This document shows, one piece after another, positions 7,291-15,743 of a stretch of DNA of 64,000 nucleotides. The stretch is taken from NCBI RefSeq assembly GCF_016735585.2, contig NZ_JAERSE020000002.1, forward strand, positions 310,001-374,000, in the 5' to 3' direction. Positions within the stretch are counted from its first letter, which is position 1, and each line of letters begins with the position of its first letter. The DNA comes from Chryseobacterium tagetis. GTDB taxonomy: Bacteria > Bacteroidota > Bacteroidia > Flavobacteriales > Weeksellaceae. Made by a program: the position numbers and the translations under genes. The notes under the pieces are model-generated. The model had not been told where the DNA came from. It ran no database searches and saw nothing but the letters and a program-made list of their open reading frames with translations.

Positions 7291-7731
7291 TTATCTGTGC
7301 TTATTAAGTATTTCCTTTACTTCAAACTGAATATCGCTCTTATCGTACTGAAATGGTATCTTTTGCAGCGACCATCCTTCCCAATACAATCCATATTCAC
7401 CAAAAATCCGATGTTTTTCGAGAGAATCTGTGACATCAAATCTATCCAGTATTAAAAATCCGTTCTTAACATTGGTTGAATCATAAGCGACCAAATATTT
7501 GTGCCCGGGAATAAAAGCACCATTCTGATGGCCATCTCTTCGGTCATCATTCCATACGAATATGTAATCATACCCTGATTTATAGAACTGTGAGGATATT
7601 TTTCCTACAGTATATTTAGTATGTTTTAATATCCCGATTTTCGGACCTCCTATATACAGGTATTTGAATGCAATAATAGATAACCCAAGAATTACAAAAT
7701 AAGCCGATATCGTTCTGGAATCATTTCTCAT
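7291..7731 (-). CDS. hypothetical single-pass membrane protein
   Basis: 146 residues of no family I recognise. A single hydrophobic stretch (about 10-27, YFVILGLSIIAFKYLYIG) is followed by a soluble, aromatic-rich domain with WNDDRRDGHQNG and a conserved-looking GLYWEGW near the end. The topology suggests a periplasmic or extracytoplasmic domain anchored by one helix. It is transcribed away from the DUF5689 gene, and a hairpin lies between them, so it is probably a separate unit. Confidence 0.6.
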   Translation of the reverse strand: MRNDSRTISAYFVILGLSIIAFKYLYIGGPKIGILKHTKYTVGKISSQFYKSGYDYIFVWNDDRRDGHQNGAFIPGHKYLVAYDSTNVKNGFLILDRFDVTDSLEKHRIFGEYGLYWEGWSLQKIPFQYDKSDIQFEVKEILNKHR

Positions 7732-7770
7732 ATTTTATTTCAATCAAGATATAATTGTGCTAATTAATAT

Positions 7771-7811
7771 AAAAAAACGGTAACTCAAAAGAGTTACCGT
7801 TTTTTATTTTT
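7771..7811 (-). terminator. terminator of the DUF5689/TonB receptor operon
   Basis: Perfect 10-bp stem (7777-7786 with 7791-7800) and AAAA loop, with an A-run on one side and a T-run on the other. On the minus strand it ends the transcript of the DUF5689 gene 11 bases after the stop. It is symmetric enough to work in both directions. Confidence 0.85.
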
Positions 7812-7822
7812 AAGGCTATTTA

Positions 7823-9889
7823 TTATTGACCTTTGATCTTGAAGTCGTCTACTTCCCAAGTTGCTGCTGCAGAAGTCGTAGAAGTGTATTTAAAGGCGAT
7901 TCTTACGTTTTTACCTAAGAAAGCACTTAAATTTACATTTCCAGAACTTGCCCAGTCACCAAAAGCAGCCGTGTTTGTATCCAATGTTGCCGGAAGCAAT
8001 GTCCATGTAGTGGTAGAAGGATTTCCTGAATAGTTATCCGTTGCATACACTTGTAGAGCATTTCCTGCATATCTTACGTCTGTTGTGAAAGAAACAAACG
8101 CTTTAGTTTTTCCTACTAGGCTTACTTCTTTAGAAATCAACCAATCTTCGTTTGCTTTATTTCCGGAAGCATACCCATTCATCATCGCATAGTTATTTCC
8201 TGAATTTCCTTGGTTAGAAATAGTCCATACTTCTGCTCCTGTTACACTTACTGTAGTCCAATTTGCGAAGCCTGAAGAGAAATCATCTCCATAAATTGTT
8301 GCCAATGGTGTATATACTGATCCGTCACATCTTGGATTATTTAAATCCGCATTGATCTGATAAGGAATCCAAAGCTGATAAGTACCATTGAATGCACTTA
8401 CAATTGCATAAACATCTCCTTTTCCTCCGTCAATATCTTTTCCTGCAAATGTTGCAAAATTACTGGTTCTTAAAACGATTGTTTTTCCTGTACAGTCGAT
8501 CAATGTTCTGTTGGTAGTTGCTCCGGAAGCATAAGGCTTATATAGATCTGCATCTATAAACTGTACTCCTTTTAACTTGATCCATCTTCCTACATCTGCA
8601 TTGGTAAGCTGAGAAATTGTTCTTTCTGTAGATGATACATTTCTTACCGGAGCATTTCCGTCAAAAACGCTTTTGTAAATATCAACTTCTTCAATCCCTC
8701 CGAAAGCTGTACCACTATTATATAAACCTCCTAACTGGATTTCTCCGCTTACATTGCTTACATAAAGATTTTTTAATTTGATATAAATATCTTTTCCTAC
8801 TCTGAAACGGTTATCCTGATAAAGGCTTGTTTTATTAATATTAAATCTAATACCTCCTGTAGCATCTTCAATGTAAACATATTTGTATAAGTTACCTGTT
8901 TCGTCATTTGCTGTTACCTGAGCTTTCACATAGAAATCTCCTGTAATCTGATTCCAGTTACCAGATGTATAAAGCTGTTTTACCTCAGCAATTGTTTTTT
9001 GAGTAAGACCAGTACTGTTGAACTGGCAAGGATCTGCAGTGATTCCGTCTAGACGAGGGAAACTCTTCATATCAAGATCTGTAACTCTGTTAATGTATAA
9101 TTGGTATGTAGAGTTATATTTGCTGTAGATCCCTACGAATTTACCATTTCCTGAAGGCATGATCTGATTTGCAAAAGAAGCATATCCACTGTTTCTTACA
9201 ATTCTTGTAGTTGTAGTACTGTTATCTCTGATCACTCTGTCTACTGTTGTAGCATCCGGAGCATAATTCATACATAAAGCCTTGGCATCAAATTCTGCAT
9301 TGTTTACCTGGATAAGACATCCGATGTATTTATCATTAGCAGTAACCATTTGAGCAAATGTCATTACTTTAGGAACAATAGTCGCTTTTACGCTGCAATC
9401 TCTAAAGATATGAGAAGGAACATATTTTTCAGGAATTCTTGTTCCGGCATCAGTAATCATTCCTAATTGTACTACACTTCCGTAAGTAGTAACAGCAAGA
9501 CCTTTCAGCTCGATATATACTTTAGAACCTTGAGGGAACTTTGTATATGAACTTACCATATCCACACTTACCGTTAATCCTTCTGTAGGATTGGTAGGAT
9601 CATCCTGAATATAGATTGTTTTATAGATATTCCCGGTCTCGTCAGTTGAAGATACATATCCTTCAACATAAGCATTATCTGTAAAAGTCTGACTCTGAGT
9701 TTTTAGTTTTAAATCATGCAACGTCCATTTTGTAAATCCATTAGCCGAATTTTCATAATAACTTGCGTTTCTACACTGATAATCATCAAGATTAGGAGCA
9801 TCATATTTGTCATCATGTACACAACCTGTAATAAGTAAGGCCGTAATAACAACAAAAATATATTTTAGAATTGAATTATATTTTTTCAT
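7823..9889 (-). CDS. DUF5689 surface lipoprotein with C-terminal choice-of-anchor-J domain
   Basis: 688-residue exported lipoprotein with lipobox LLITGC (Cys23). Two related DUF5689 modules follow (about 45-285 and 290-530). They share the pattern VEGYVSSTDETGNIYKTIYI / VKAQVTANDETGNLYKYVYI, then VYIELKGL / IYIKLKNL and a final YQLYI / YQLWIP. The last about 150 residues form a beta-sandwich of the choice-of-anchor J/MAM-like type (FSSGFANWTTV ... WEVDDFKIKG). The gene lies 9 bases after a TonB-dependent receptor gene, like a SusD-type partner, but it is not SusD. The opposite, divergent gene encodes a secreted nuclease-like enzyme, so nucleic-acid or nucleotide binding is a plausible inference. 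Confidence 0.82.
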   Translation of the reverse strand: MKKYNSILKYIFVVITALLITGCVHDDKYDAPNLDDYQCRNASYYENSANGFTKWTLHDLKLKTQSQTFTDNAYVEGYVSSTDETGNIYKTIYIQDDPTNPTEGLTVSVDMVSSYTKFPQGSKVYIELKGLAVTTYGSVVQLGMITDAGTRIPEKYVPSHIFRDCSVKATIVPKVMTFAQMVTANDKYIGCLIQVNNAEFDAKALCMNYAPDATTVDRVIRDNSTTTTRIVRNSGYASFANQIMPSGNGKFVGIYSKYNSTYQLYINRVTDLDMKSFPRLDGITADPCQFNSTGLTQKTIAEVKQLYTSGNWNQITGDFYVKAQVTANDETGNLYKYVYIEDATGGIRFNINKTSLYQDNRFRVGKDIYIKLKNLYVSNVSGEIQLGGLYNSGTAFGGIEEVDIYKSVFDGNAPVRNVSSTERTISQLTNADVGRWIKLKGVQFIDADLYKPYASGATTNRTLIDCTGKTIVLRTSNFATFAGKDIDGGKGDVYAIVSAFNGTYQLWIPYQINADLNNPRCDGSVYTPLATIYGDDFSSGFANWTTVSVTGAEVWTISNQGNSGNNYAMMNGYASGNKANEDWLISKEVSLVGKTKAFVSFTTDVRYAGNALQVYATDNYSGNPSTTTWTLLPATLDTNTAAFGDWASSGNVNLSAFLGKNVRIAFKYTSTTSAAATWEVDDFKIKGQ

Positions 9890-9898
9890 AATATTTTA

Positions 9899-12634
9899 TT
9901 AGAATCTTAAATACACGTTAGTAAAGAAAGTGATTCCTTTGTCATACCAAAGTTTTGGTCCAAAGTAAGGTCTTGCTCTTTGAGAATCAGCAAGTGCATC
10001 ATCAAAGTTTACGTTTCTTCCTTGTTCAAAACCTCCGGTTACATAATTTCTGTTGTTTAGGATATTGTTTACAGAAACACTGATTCCCATTCTGTATTTA
10101 CCAAACACGAAAGATTTTCCTGCATTAGCATTTAACATAAACTGATCATCAAACTTCTGTTGAGCTGTAAGTTTCGAAACAGTATCCGGAGTAGCTGCTT
10201 CAATACGATCTCCTCCTGCATCTGTATAGAAGTAAGGTGTTTTATTCAATGCAGAAATATCAACATACTGATCCATCAAATAGTTAGCAGACGCTCCAAC
10301 CCACCAGTATTTTGGAGAGTTATATTTTAAGCCGAAAGAGAATGCTTTTTGAGGTGTTCCCGCAACTTTATAATTTTTAATCTGTGCTTTTCCTTTCCAG
10401 AATTCTTCTCCTCTGAAACGGTTGATATCATCAAATGTAGCAATATCAGCATCACTTGTGTATTTGTATTCTCCAACACTTGCAGCACCAGTTGCGTTCA
10501 ATGTAGGAAGAATTTTCACATCAAAACCAAGCTCTGCTCCTATGTATCTTTTGTTTACATTGCTCATTGCTTCGTTTACCAAAGTACTCAAAGAAGTTCC
10601 TGAACCACTTTGTACATCGGCATAGTATCTGGCAATTTCTGTAGCGTTGCTGATTGTGGTTAAGAATCCTGAAATTCTCAATTTCAAGATCTGACCTCTC
10701 ATGATATAGCTCAAATCGTTTGAGTTGATCACTTGGTTTCTAACACCTGGAGTTAAGAAATCTACAGTTCTCGGGTTGATATAAATTTCATTAAATGTTG
10801 GTGCTAAACTGAAATAAGCTCCATCATAAACAATAAAGTTCTTTCCATCGATCTTGTACGTGATTTTTGCTTTAATACCTGCATCTAAAGCATCATACAC
10901 CGCGCTTTTCCCTTTAGAGTTATTTTGGAATCTATAACTTCTGTAATTTCCTTCTCTGTAAGATTCTGAATAAGAAGAGAAAATAGAAGCCACTACATTC
11001 CATTTTGCAAAATCAACCTCAGATGAAAGGTTCAATGAATAATGGTTTTTATTCAAAAGATAAGAGTACTGAGTTCTGTCTCCTTCTTTTGCCTGTACAT
11101 TAGGATCATCAATATTATAGCTAACATCTCCGTCAAAAGCGTTCTGATTGTAAGCAAAGTTTGCACCTAACAAATCTTTTACTCTTCTGAAGTTATCAGA
11201 TTTTAAATTTTGATAGTTGAAGTTGATATTCAATTTCCAGTTATCTTTTAATCTTGTATCAAAGTGAGACGCGAAATTGAAAGTCTGATCTTTGTTAACA
11301 TCTTCTACGACTGAATAAACAGCTCCTCTATCTGTTCCATCAGGATTTTTAAGATTAAGACGGTTGGCACTGTATAAAGAATTCCAGTCGATTTGAGACT
11401 GAGCTTTGAATTCTTCTTCAGTTAAAAGACCATATCCCGGAAGTTTTCTGTAGTAAGTAGGATTCGGGTCAGCTGCGTGGAACCAATCTAATCGGCTTCT
11501 TGCATCGCTTCCGAACTGATAAGAAAGAGTATTTGTCCAGTTAGAGTTTTTACCGATTTTCAAATAATCAGTTAACATAAATATCGGCTCAAATACATTT
11601 CTGATTCTTGAGTTTCTCTTTTCTCCGTCTTGCCATCCCCAATATGAGTTATAATTTTTACCCATAATATCATATACTTCCTGAGTATTCGGAGAGTTTG
11701 ATGCTCTATAGGTAGGAGAACCGAAACCTGTAAGGTTGATCGAGTGTCTATCGCTGAATTGCTTCTCGATAGATCCGAAATATGCATAAGCATCCTGATA
11801 AACTCCATCAATAATTGCATTATCTCCCCATCTTCTGCTTCCTGAGAAAGTGAATGCCCATCCTTTTTTAGACAGACCTGAAGAATAAGTTGCCAATGCT
11901 CTATGTAAATAACTTCTGTTCGTAAATGAATACGCTAATGAAGTTTGTTTTCTATAGCTGGAAGCTCTGGTATTATAATAAACAACACCACCAAGGTTAC
12001 CGAAAGTGTATTCCGAAGGGGTAATATTATCTACGTTTTCGTAAGGATATCTGGTAACGTCGTTCAAACCACCCCAGTTGCTGAAGTCGATTCTTCCGTC
12101 ATCATTTTTAGACATCGGAACACCATTGAAAAACACATCCTCAAATCTGTTGTCTACACCTCTTGGTCTGAACCAGTATGCTCCTAATTCAAAAGCAGAT
12201 ACATTTTGGAATGCATCTCTTCCTGAACTTAAAAGACCCACTGTAGGCTGCATTGCAGAACCTCCGTCTTCAGTATCACTTGCAGAATCATCTACAACCA
12301 CTACTCCTGCATCTGATCCTCCACTGTTACTAAGTGTAATAACACCTAGATTCTTTCTTTTCTCATCAGCAGTTACATCAAACTCAAGAATTTTAGATTC
12401 AAAGTTTGGCTTCGTAACTGTAATAAGATAATGACCCGGCTTTAGATCTACAAACTGGAAATATCCAATTTTATCCACAGTTACATCATTTACAGACTGT
12501 GCAAGATCCACTTCTGCTCTCTCCAGAGGCTTACCTTCCTGATCCTTAACATATGCAAAAACAGTAGTTTGTGCAAAATAGTAAGATGCAGGCAATAAAG
12601 TAAACAAAGAGATTAGGGATAGTTTTTTAATCAT
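9899..12634 (-). CDS. TonB-dependent outer-membrane receptor with N-terminal CarboxypepD regulatory-like domain
   Basis: 911 residues. A signal peptide (about 1-21, cleaved near YYFAQ) is followed by a carboxypeptidase-regulatory-like beta domain (about 24-105). An Asp/Ser-rich linker follows, then a plug domain (about 125-225, RGVDNRFEDVFFNGVP) and a long beta-barrel ending in FTNVYLRF with the terminal Phe typical of outer-membrane proteins. It imports an unknown ligand using TonB energy. It is the first gene of a two-gene operon with the DUF5689 lipoprotein and has a complete Bacteroidota promoter upstream. It is not a classical SusC: the partner is not SusD and no glycosidase is nearby. 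Confidence 0.9.
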   Translation of the reverse strand: MIKKLSLISLFTLLPASYYFAQTTVFAYVKDQEGKPLERAEVDLAQSVNDVTVDKIGYFQFVDLKPGHYLITVTKPNFESKILEFDVTADEKRKNLGVITLSNSGGSDAGVVVVDDSASDTEDGGSAMQPTVGLLSSGRDAFQNVSAFELGAYWFRPRGVDNRFEDVFFNGVPMSKNDDGRIDFSNWGGLNDVTRYPYENVDNITPSEYTFGNLGGVVYYNTRASSYRKQTSLAYSFTNRSYLHRALATYSSGLSKKGWAFTFSGSRRWGDNAIIDGVYQDAYAYFGSIEKQFSDRHSINLTGFGSPTYRASNSPNTQEVYDIMGKNYNSYWGWQDGEKRNSRIRNVFEPIFMLTDYLKIGKNSNWTNTLSYQFGSDARSRLDWFHAADPNPTYYRKLPGYGLLTEEEFKAQSQIDWNSLYSANRLNLKNPDGTDRGAVYSVVEDVNKDQTFNFASHFDTRLKDNWKLNINFNYQNLKSDNFRRVKDLLGANFAYNQNAFDGDVSYNIDDPNVQAKEGDRTQYSYLLNKNHYSLNLSSEVDFAKWNVVASIFSSYSESYREGNYRSYRFQNNSKGKSAVYDALDAGIKAKITYKIDGKNFIVYDGAYFSLAPTFNEIYINPRTVDFLTPGVRNQVINSNDLSYIMRGQILKLRISGFLTTISNATEIARYYADVQSGSGTSLSTLVNEAMSNVNKRYIGAELGFDVKILPTLNATGAASVGEYKYTSDADIATFDDINRFRGEEFWKGKAQIKNYKVAGTPQKAFSFGLKYNSPKYWWVGASANYLMDQYVDISALNKTPYFYTDAGGDRIEAATPDTVSKLTAQQKFDDQFMLNANAGKSFVFGKYRMGISVSVNNILNNRNYVTGGFEQGRNVNFDDALADSQRARPYFGPKLWYDKGITFFTNVYLRF

Positions 12635-12674
12635 ATATAAACTTTTTTAAACTCCTTCTTTTATTAAGGGGCAA

Positions 12675-12704
12675 CAAATTTAGAACTATTTTCATTAACT
12701 CAAA
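12675..12704 (-). promoter_or_regulatory. promoter of the TonB receptor/DUF5689 operon
   Basis: On the minus strand TTTG (12704-12701), 18 bases, then TAAATTTG (12682-12675) match both elements of the Bacteroidota consensus. The expected start of transcription is about 35 bases upstream of the ATG at 12634. Confidence 0.7.
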
Positions 12705-12873
12705 CATTTTTACTAATTTATTCTATTAATTTTTCTTAACGTGTGATTATTATCCTAAAAATATCACCTTTTTACAATTAATTATAAAAAAACGTGTATT
12801 AATTTTTTTTAATCTTTTTTCTTATATAAAATTAGTAATTTTACCCCCTCATTTTTTTGAAAATACTAAGAAT

Positions 12874-14073
12874 ATGAAAAAATATTTAATCGTTATTGCC
12901 GTTTTTTGTTTTGGATTTACGTTCTCTCAGCAGAAACAAGTAAAAAGAGCCGCTATTGGTTTTTTGAATGTTGAAAACCTTTGGGACACGATTCCTTCCG
13001 CTGATTATATCAACGGAACTCTTGCTGTTTCTAACCCTGCATTCCACAGAAGCGTACCATTAGACTCTTTAAAATTTTTAGAAACTACTGAAGATTATAA
13101 AGGAGAATGGAGTGATGATCTTTTAATTGGTAAAAAGGTAATCCGTAAGCAAATTTTAGCAGATGATTTTACAGCTAACAGTCCCAAAAGATGGGGAACC
13201 AAGTTTTATAATCAGAAATTGGCTAACGAAGCAAAAGTAATTTCTGAGCTAGGAAGACAATATACTAATGACAATCCTGCAATTTGCGGACTTATCGAAG
13301 TAGAAAACAGACAGGTAATTGAAGATTTAATCAAACAACCTGCTTTAGCAAAAAGCAACTATGGCATTGTGCACTTCAACTCTTATGATGCCAGAGGAAT
13401 TGATGTAGCTATCATTTACCAGAAAGCAAGATTTTCCGTCCTTAATTCTTATAAAAAAGAGATCAAAAATTTTGATGAAAACGGAAAAAGAGAATATACC
13501 AGAGATATTGTAGTGGCTATAGGACTATTGGATGGTGAAAAAGTTGGGATTTTCATGAATCACTGGCCATCAAGAAGAGGAGGAGAAGCTATTTCTCAGG
13601 CAAAAAGAAATGCAGCTGCTACCACTTTAAAAAATGAAATGGATAAAGTAACTGCGGAAAACCCAGGTATAAAACTATTCTCAATGGGAGATTACAATGA
13701 CGACCCAGTAAGCCCGAGTTTGAAAAAATATCTAAATGCAGTAGGAGACCCAAGCGAACTTTCGGATAAGTATCCTTACTACAATTTGATGTATAAATTA
13801 TATAAAGCAGGGGTTGCCTCTCTTGCTTACAGAGACGCTCCTAACTTATTTGACCAGATTATTGTTTCTAAGAATTTATATACTACAGAAAAAATAACTC
13901 CTTCTTATTCTATATATAAAGCAGAAATTTATGCTCCACCTTATTTAATCAATAAAGAAGGACAGTGGAAAGGATATCCGCTACGTTCTTGGGACGGAGA
14001 CCGATTTACAGGAGGATACAGTGATCACTTCCCTGCTGTTTCAATAGTTCAAAGAGAACACGTAAAAAAATAA
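12874..14073 (+). CDS. secreted endonuclease/exonuclease/phosphatase (EEP) family protein
   Basis: 399 residues with a signal peptide (about 1-18, ends GFTFSQQ). All EEP motifs are visible in order: the Asn in FLNVENLWD, the metal-binding Glu in LIEVENRQV, the His in NHWPSRRGG, the Asp/Asn pair in GDYNDDP and the C-terminal catalytic YSDHFPAV. The family cleaves phosphodiester or phosphomonoester bonds in nucleic acids or lipids. An exported location, and a divergent TonB receptor plus surface lipoprotein operon, suggest extracellular or periplasmic DNA/RNA breakdown for phosphate or nucleoside supply. That link is inference. A strong terminator follows. Confidence 0.9.
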   Translation: MKKYLIVIAVFCFGFTFSQQKQVKRAAIGFLNVENLWDTIPSADYINGTLAVSNPAFHRSVPLDSLKFLETTEDYKGEWSDDLLIGKKVIRKQILADDFTANSPKRWGTKFYNQKLANEAKVISELGRQYTNDNPAICGLIEVENRQVIEDLIKQPALAKSNYGIVHFNSYDARGIDVAIIYQKARFSVLNSYKKEIKNFDENGKREYTRDIVVAIGLLDGEKVGIFMNHWPSRRGGEAISQAKRNAAATTLKNEMDKVTAENPGIKLFSMGDYNDDPVSPSLKKYLNAVGDPSELSDKYPYYNLMYKLYKAGVASLAYRDAPNLFDQIIVSKNLYTTEKITPSYSIYKAEIYAPPYLINKEGQWKGYPLRSWDGDRFTGGYSDHFPAVSIVQREHVKK

Positions 14074-14082
14074 ATACAACTT

Positions 14083-14109
14083 AAGCACTCATTTTGAGTG
14101 CTTTTTTTA
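14083..14109 (+). terminator. terminator of the EEP family gene
   Basis: Perfect 9-bp stem AAGCACTCA/TGAGTGCTT (14083-14091 and 14095-14103) with a 3-base loop, then a T-run. Confidence 0.85.
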
Positions 14110-14231
14110 TGTAAATAAAGATCAATCTGCATAGTTTTTTTAAGATAAATATTAGATTAATAATTTTTACGCGCTTAAATACCGTAAAGTAAAATTCATA
14201 GATTATTTAAACAAGCGTTCAAAATTTTGAT

Positions 14232-14239
14232 TAGATTTG
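14232..14239 (+). promoter_or_regulatory. -7 element of the fibre-protein operon
   Basis: TAGATTTG matches TAnnTTTG and lies 53 bases upstream of the ATG at 14293. No TTG is seen at the -33 position. It lies inside an upstream in-frame extension (from 14227), which supports the later start. Confidence 0.45.
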
Positions 14240-14292
14240 TTATTCACACAGGATTGAATATTTTTCAATTCCAACTAATAACGAATCAACTC

Positions 14293-15042
14293 ATGAAAAA
14301 GCAAATTTTATTTTTGGCTATTCTTGCCTCTACAGTATTATCCTCTCAAATTTACACTCCGACAGGTGGAATAAATGGAGCAACAACTAATCCCTCCAAT
14401 GGGAATGTAGGAGTAGGTATTGAAAATGCAACAAGAAAACTTACTGTAAATGGCGATATTTATACTATAGGATCTTCATCAATCAGTTTTCAAGATGACA
14501 CACGGTTTACTGTAACATCTTCAGATGTTTCATCTATAACAACACCCGTATCAGTACCTCAATATGGATTTTTAACACCTGCAGTATTAAATGGAGCTGA
14601 ATTATGGATGGCAGGCTTCAAAGGTATAAGAATGTTTACAGCAGGAGAATCAACTCCCAAATTTTATCTTTCCACCAATGGCAATGCTTCTTTACAAGGA
14701 AAATTCGAAGCCAAAGAAATAAAGGTAACCCTTACTCCAACCGCAGACTTTGTTTTTGAAGAAAGCTATGATCTTCCAAAACTAGAAGAAGTAGAAAAAC
14801 ATATTAAAGAGAAAAAACATCTACCTGAAATTGCTTCTGCTAATGAAATGAAAAAAGAAGGAGTGAATGTGGGAGAATTTCAAATTAAGCTTCTTCAAAA
14901 AATTGAAGAGTTAACTCTTTATACGATTGAACAAAATAAATTAATCAAAGAACAACAAAAAAGAATTGAAGAATTCAATTTACAAACTCTTCAGCAAAAT
15001 AAAAAAATACAACAACTAGAATCTAGAATTAATAAAAACTAA
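14293..15042 (+). CDS. fibre-like surface protein 1 with conserved C-terminal module
   Basis: 249 residues from an ATG that gives a normal signal peptide (MKKQILFLAILASTVLSSQ). One GNVGVGIENATRKLTVNG repeat, of the kind found in bacterial and phage tail-fibre proteins, precedes a variable middle. A C-terminal module then shows AKEIKVTLTPTADFVFE, YDLPKLEEVEKHIKEKKHLP, GEFQIKLLQKIEELTLY and a heptad coiled coil. This module is almost identical in the next two genes. Exported and probably oligomeric; the function is unknown. It is the first gene of a four-gene operon (gaps of 11, 3 and 3 bases). Confidence 0.8.
   Translation: MKKQILFLAILASTVLSSQIYTPTGGINGATTNPSNGNVGVGIENATRKLTVNGDIYTIGSSSISFQDDTRFTVTSSDVSSITTPVSVPQYGFLTPAVLNGAELWMAGFKGIRMFTAGESTPKFYLSTNGNASLQGKFEAKEIKVTLTPTADFVFEESYDLPKLEEVEKHIKEKKHLPEIASANEMKKEGVNVGEFQIKLLQKIEELTLYTIEQNKLIKEQQKRIEEFNLQTLQQNKKIQQLESRINKN
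14697..14972 (+). repeat. direct repeat copy 1 (C-terminal module of fibre genes)
   Basis: 276 bases colinear, with no gaps, with 15395-15670; the last 266 bases are also colinear with 16407-16672. Differences are scattered single bases, many at third codon positions. Confidence 0.85.
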
Positions 15043-15053
15043 TCTTTTAAATT

Positions 15054-15740
15054 ATGAAAAAGCAAATTTTAGCAGTGGCCATATTTACATGTACAGTGGC
15101 ATCAGCACAAATTTATACACCGGCAGGCAGCACAATTGGAACAACTGTTAATCCCACTTCGAGTAATATAGGAATAGGCACAAATGATCCTAAGTCAACA
15201 TTAGAAGTTGCCGGACATGCAATTTTCAGTGACATAATTAGCTCAGGATCAAATTCTTGGAGATTCCACACTCCCGATGACGGGCGAAAAACGTTACACA
15301 TAGCATTTAGGAGTGCTAATGATACCGATTATAGCAATTGGGAATGGGATAAAGCTTTTATTATTAATGGTGAAAATGGAAATGCCATGGCGCAAGGAAA
15401 ATTCGAAGCCAAAGAAATAAAGGTAACACTCACTCCAACTGCAGACTTTGTTTTTGAAGAGAGCTATGATCTTCCAAAACTAGAAGAAGTAGAAAAACAT
15501 ATCAAGGAGAAAAAACATCTACCTGAAATTGCTTCTGCTAATGAAATGAAAAAAGAAGGAGTGAATGTGGGGGAATTTCAAATTAAGCTTCTTCAAAAAA
15601 TTGAGGAGCTGACTCTTTATACTATTGAACAAAACAAATTAAATAAAGAACAACAAGAAAGAATAGAAAAACTTACTCTATATACACTTGAACAAAATAA
15701 TAAAATAAAAGAACTAGAATCTAAAATTAATAAAAAATAA
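15054..15740 (+). CDS. fibre-like surface protein 2 with conserved C-terminal module
   Basis: 228 residues with a signal peptide (MKKQILAVAIFTCTVASAQ) almost the same as that of the preceding protein. One SNIGIGTNDPKSTLEVAG repeat and a short variable middle (about 60-115) containing SWRFHTPDDGRKTLH are followed by the shared C-terminal module and coiled coil. The start and end of the protein match the neighbour while the middle is unrelated, the arrangement of a polymorphic surface family generated by tandem duplication. Gap to the previous gene 11 bases, to the next 3 bases. Confidence 0.8.
   Translation: MKKQILAVAIFTCTVASAQIYTPAGSTIGTTVNPTSSNIGIGTNDPKSTLEVAGHAIFSDIISSGSNSWRFHTPDDGRKTLHIAFRSANDTDYSNWEWDKAFIINGENGNAMAQGKFEAKEIKVTLTPTADFVFEESYDLPKLEEVEKHIKEKKHLPEIASANEMKKEGVNVGEFQIKLLQKIEELTLYTIEQNKLNKEQQERIEKLTLYTLEQNNKIKELESKINKK
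15395..15670 (+). repeat. direct repeat copy 2 (C-terminal module of fibre genes)
   Basis: Colinear with 14697-14972 over the full 276 bases and with 16407-16672 over 266 bases. Confidence 0.85.
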
Positions 15741-15743
15741 TCC

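Noticed and set aside
12078..12431. Plus-strand open frame opposite the TonB receptor
   Set aside because: It is antisense to the signal/regulatory-domain part of a well-supported receptor and has no recognisable features or promoter.
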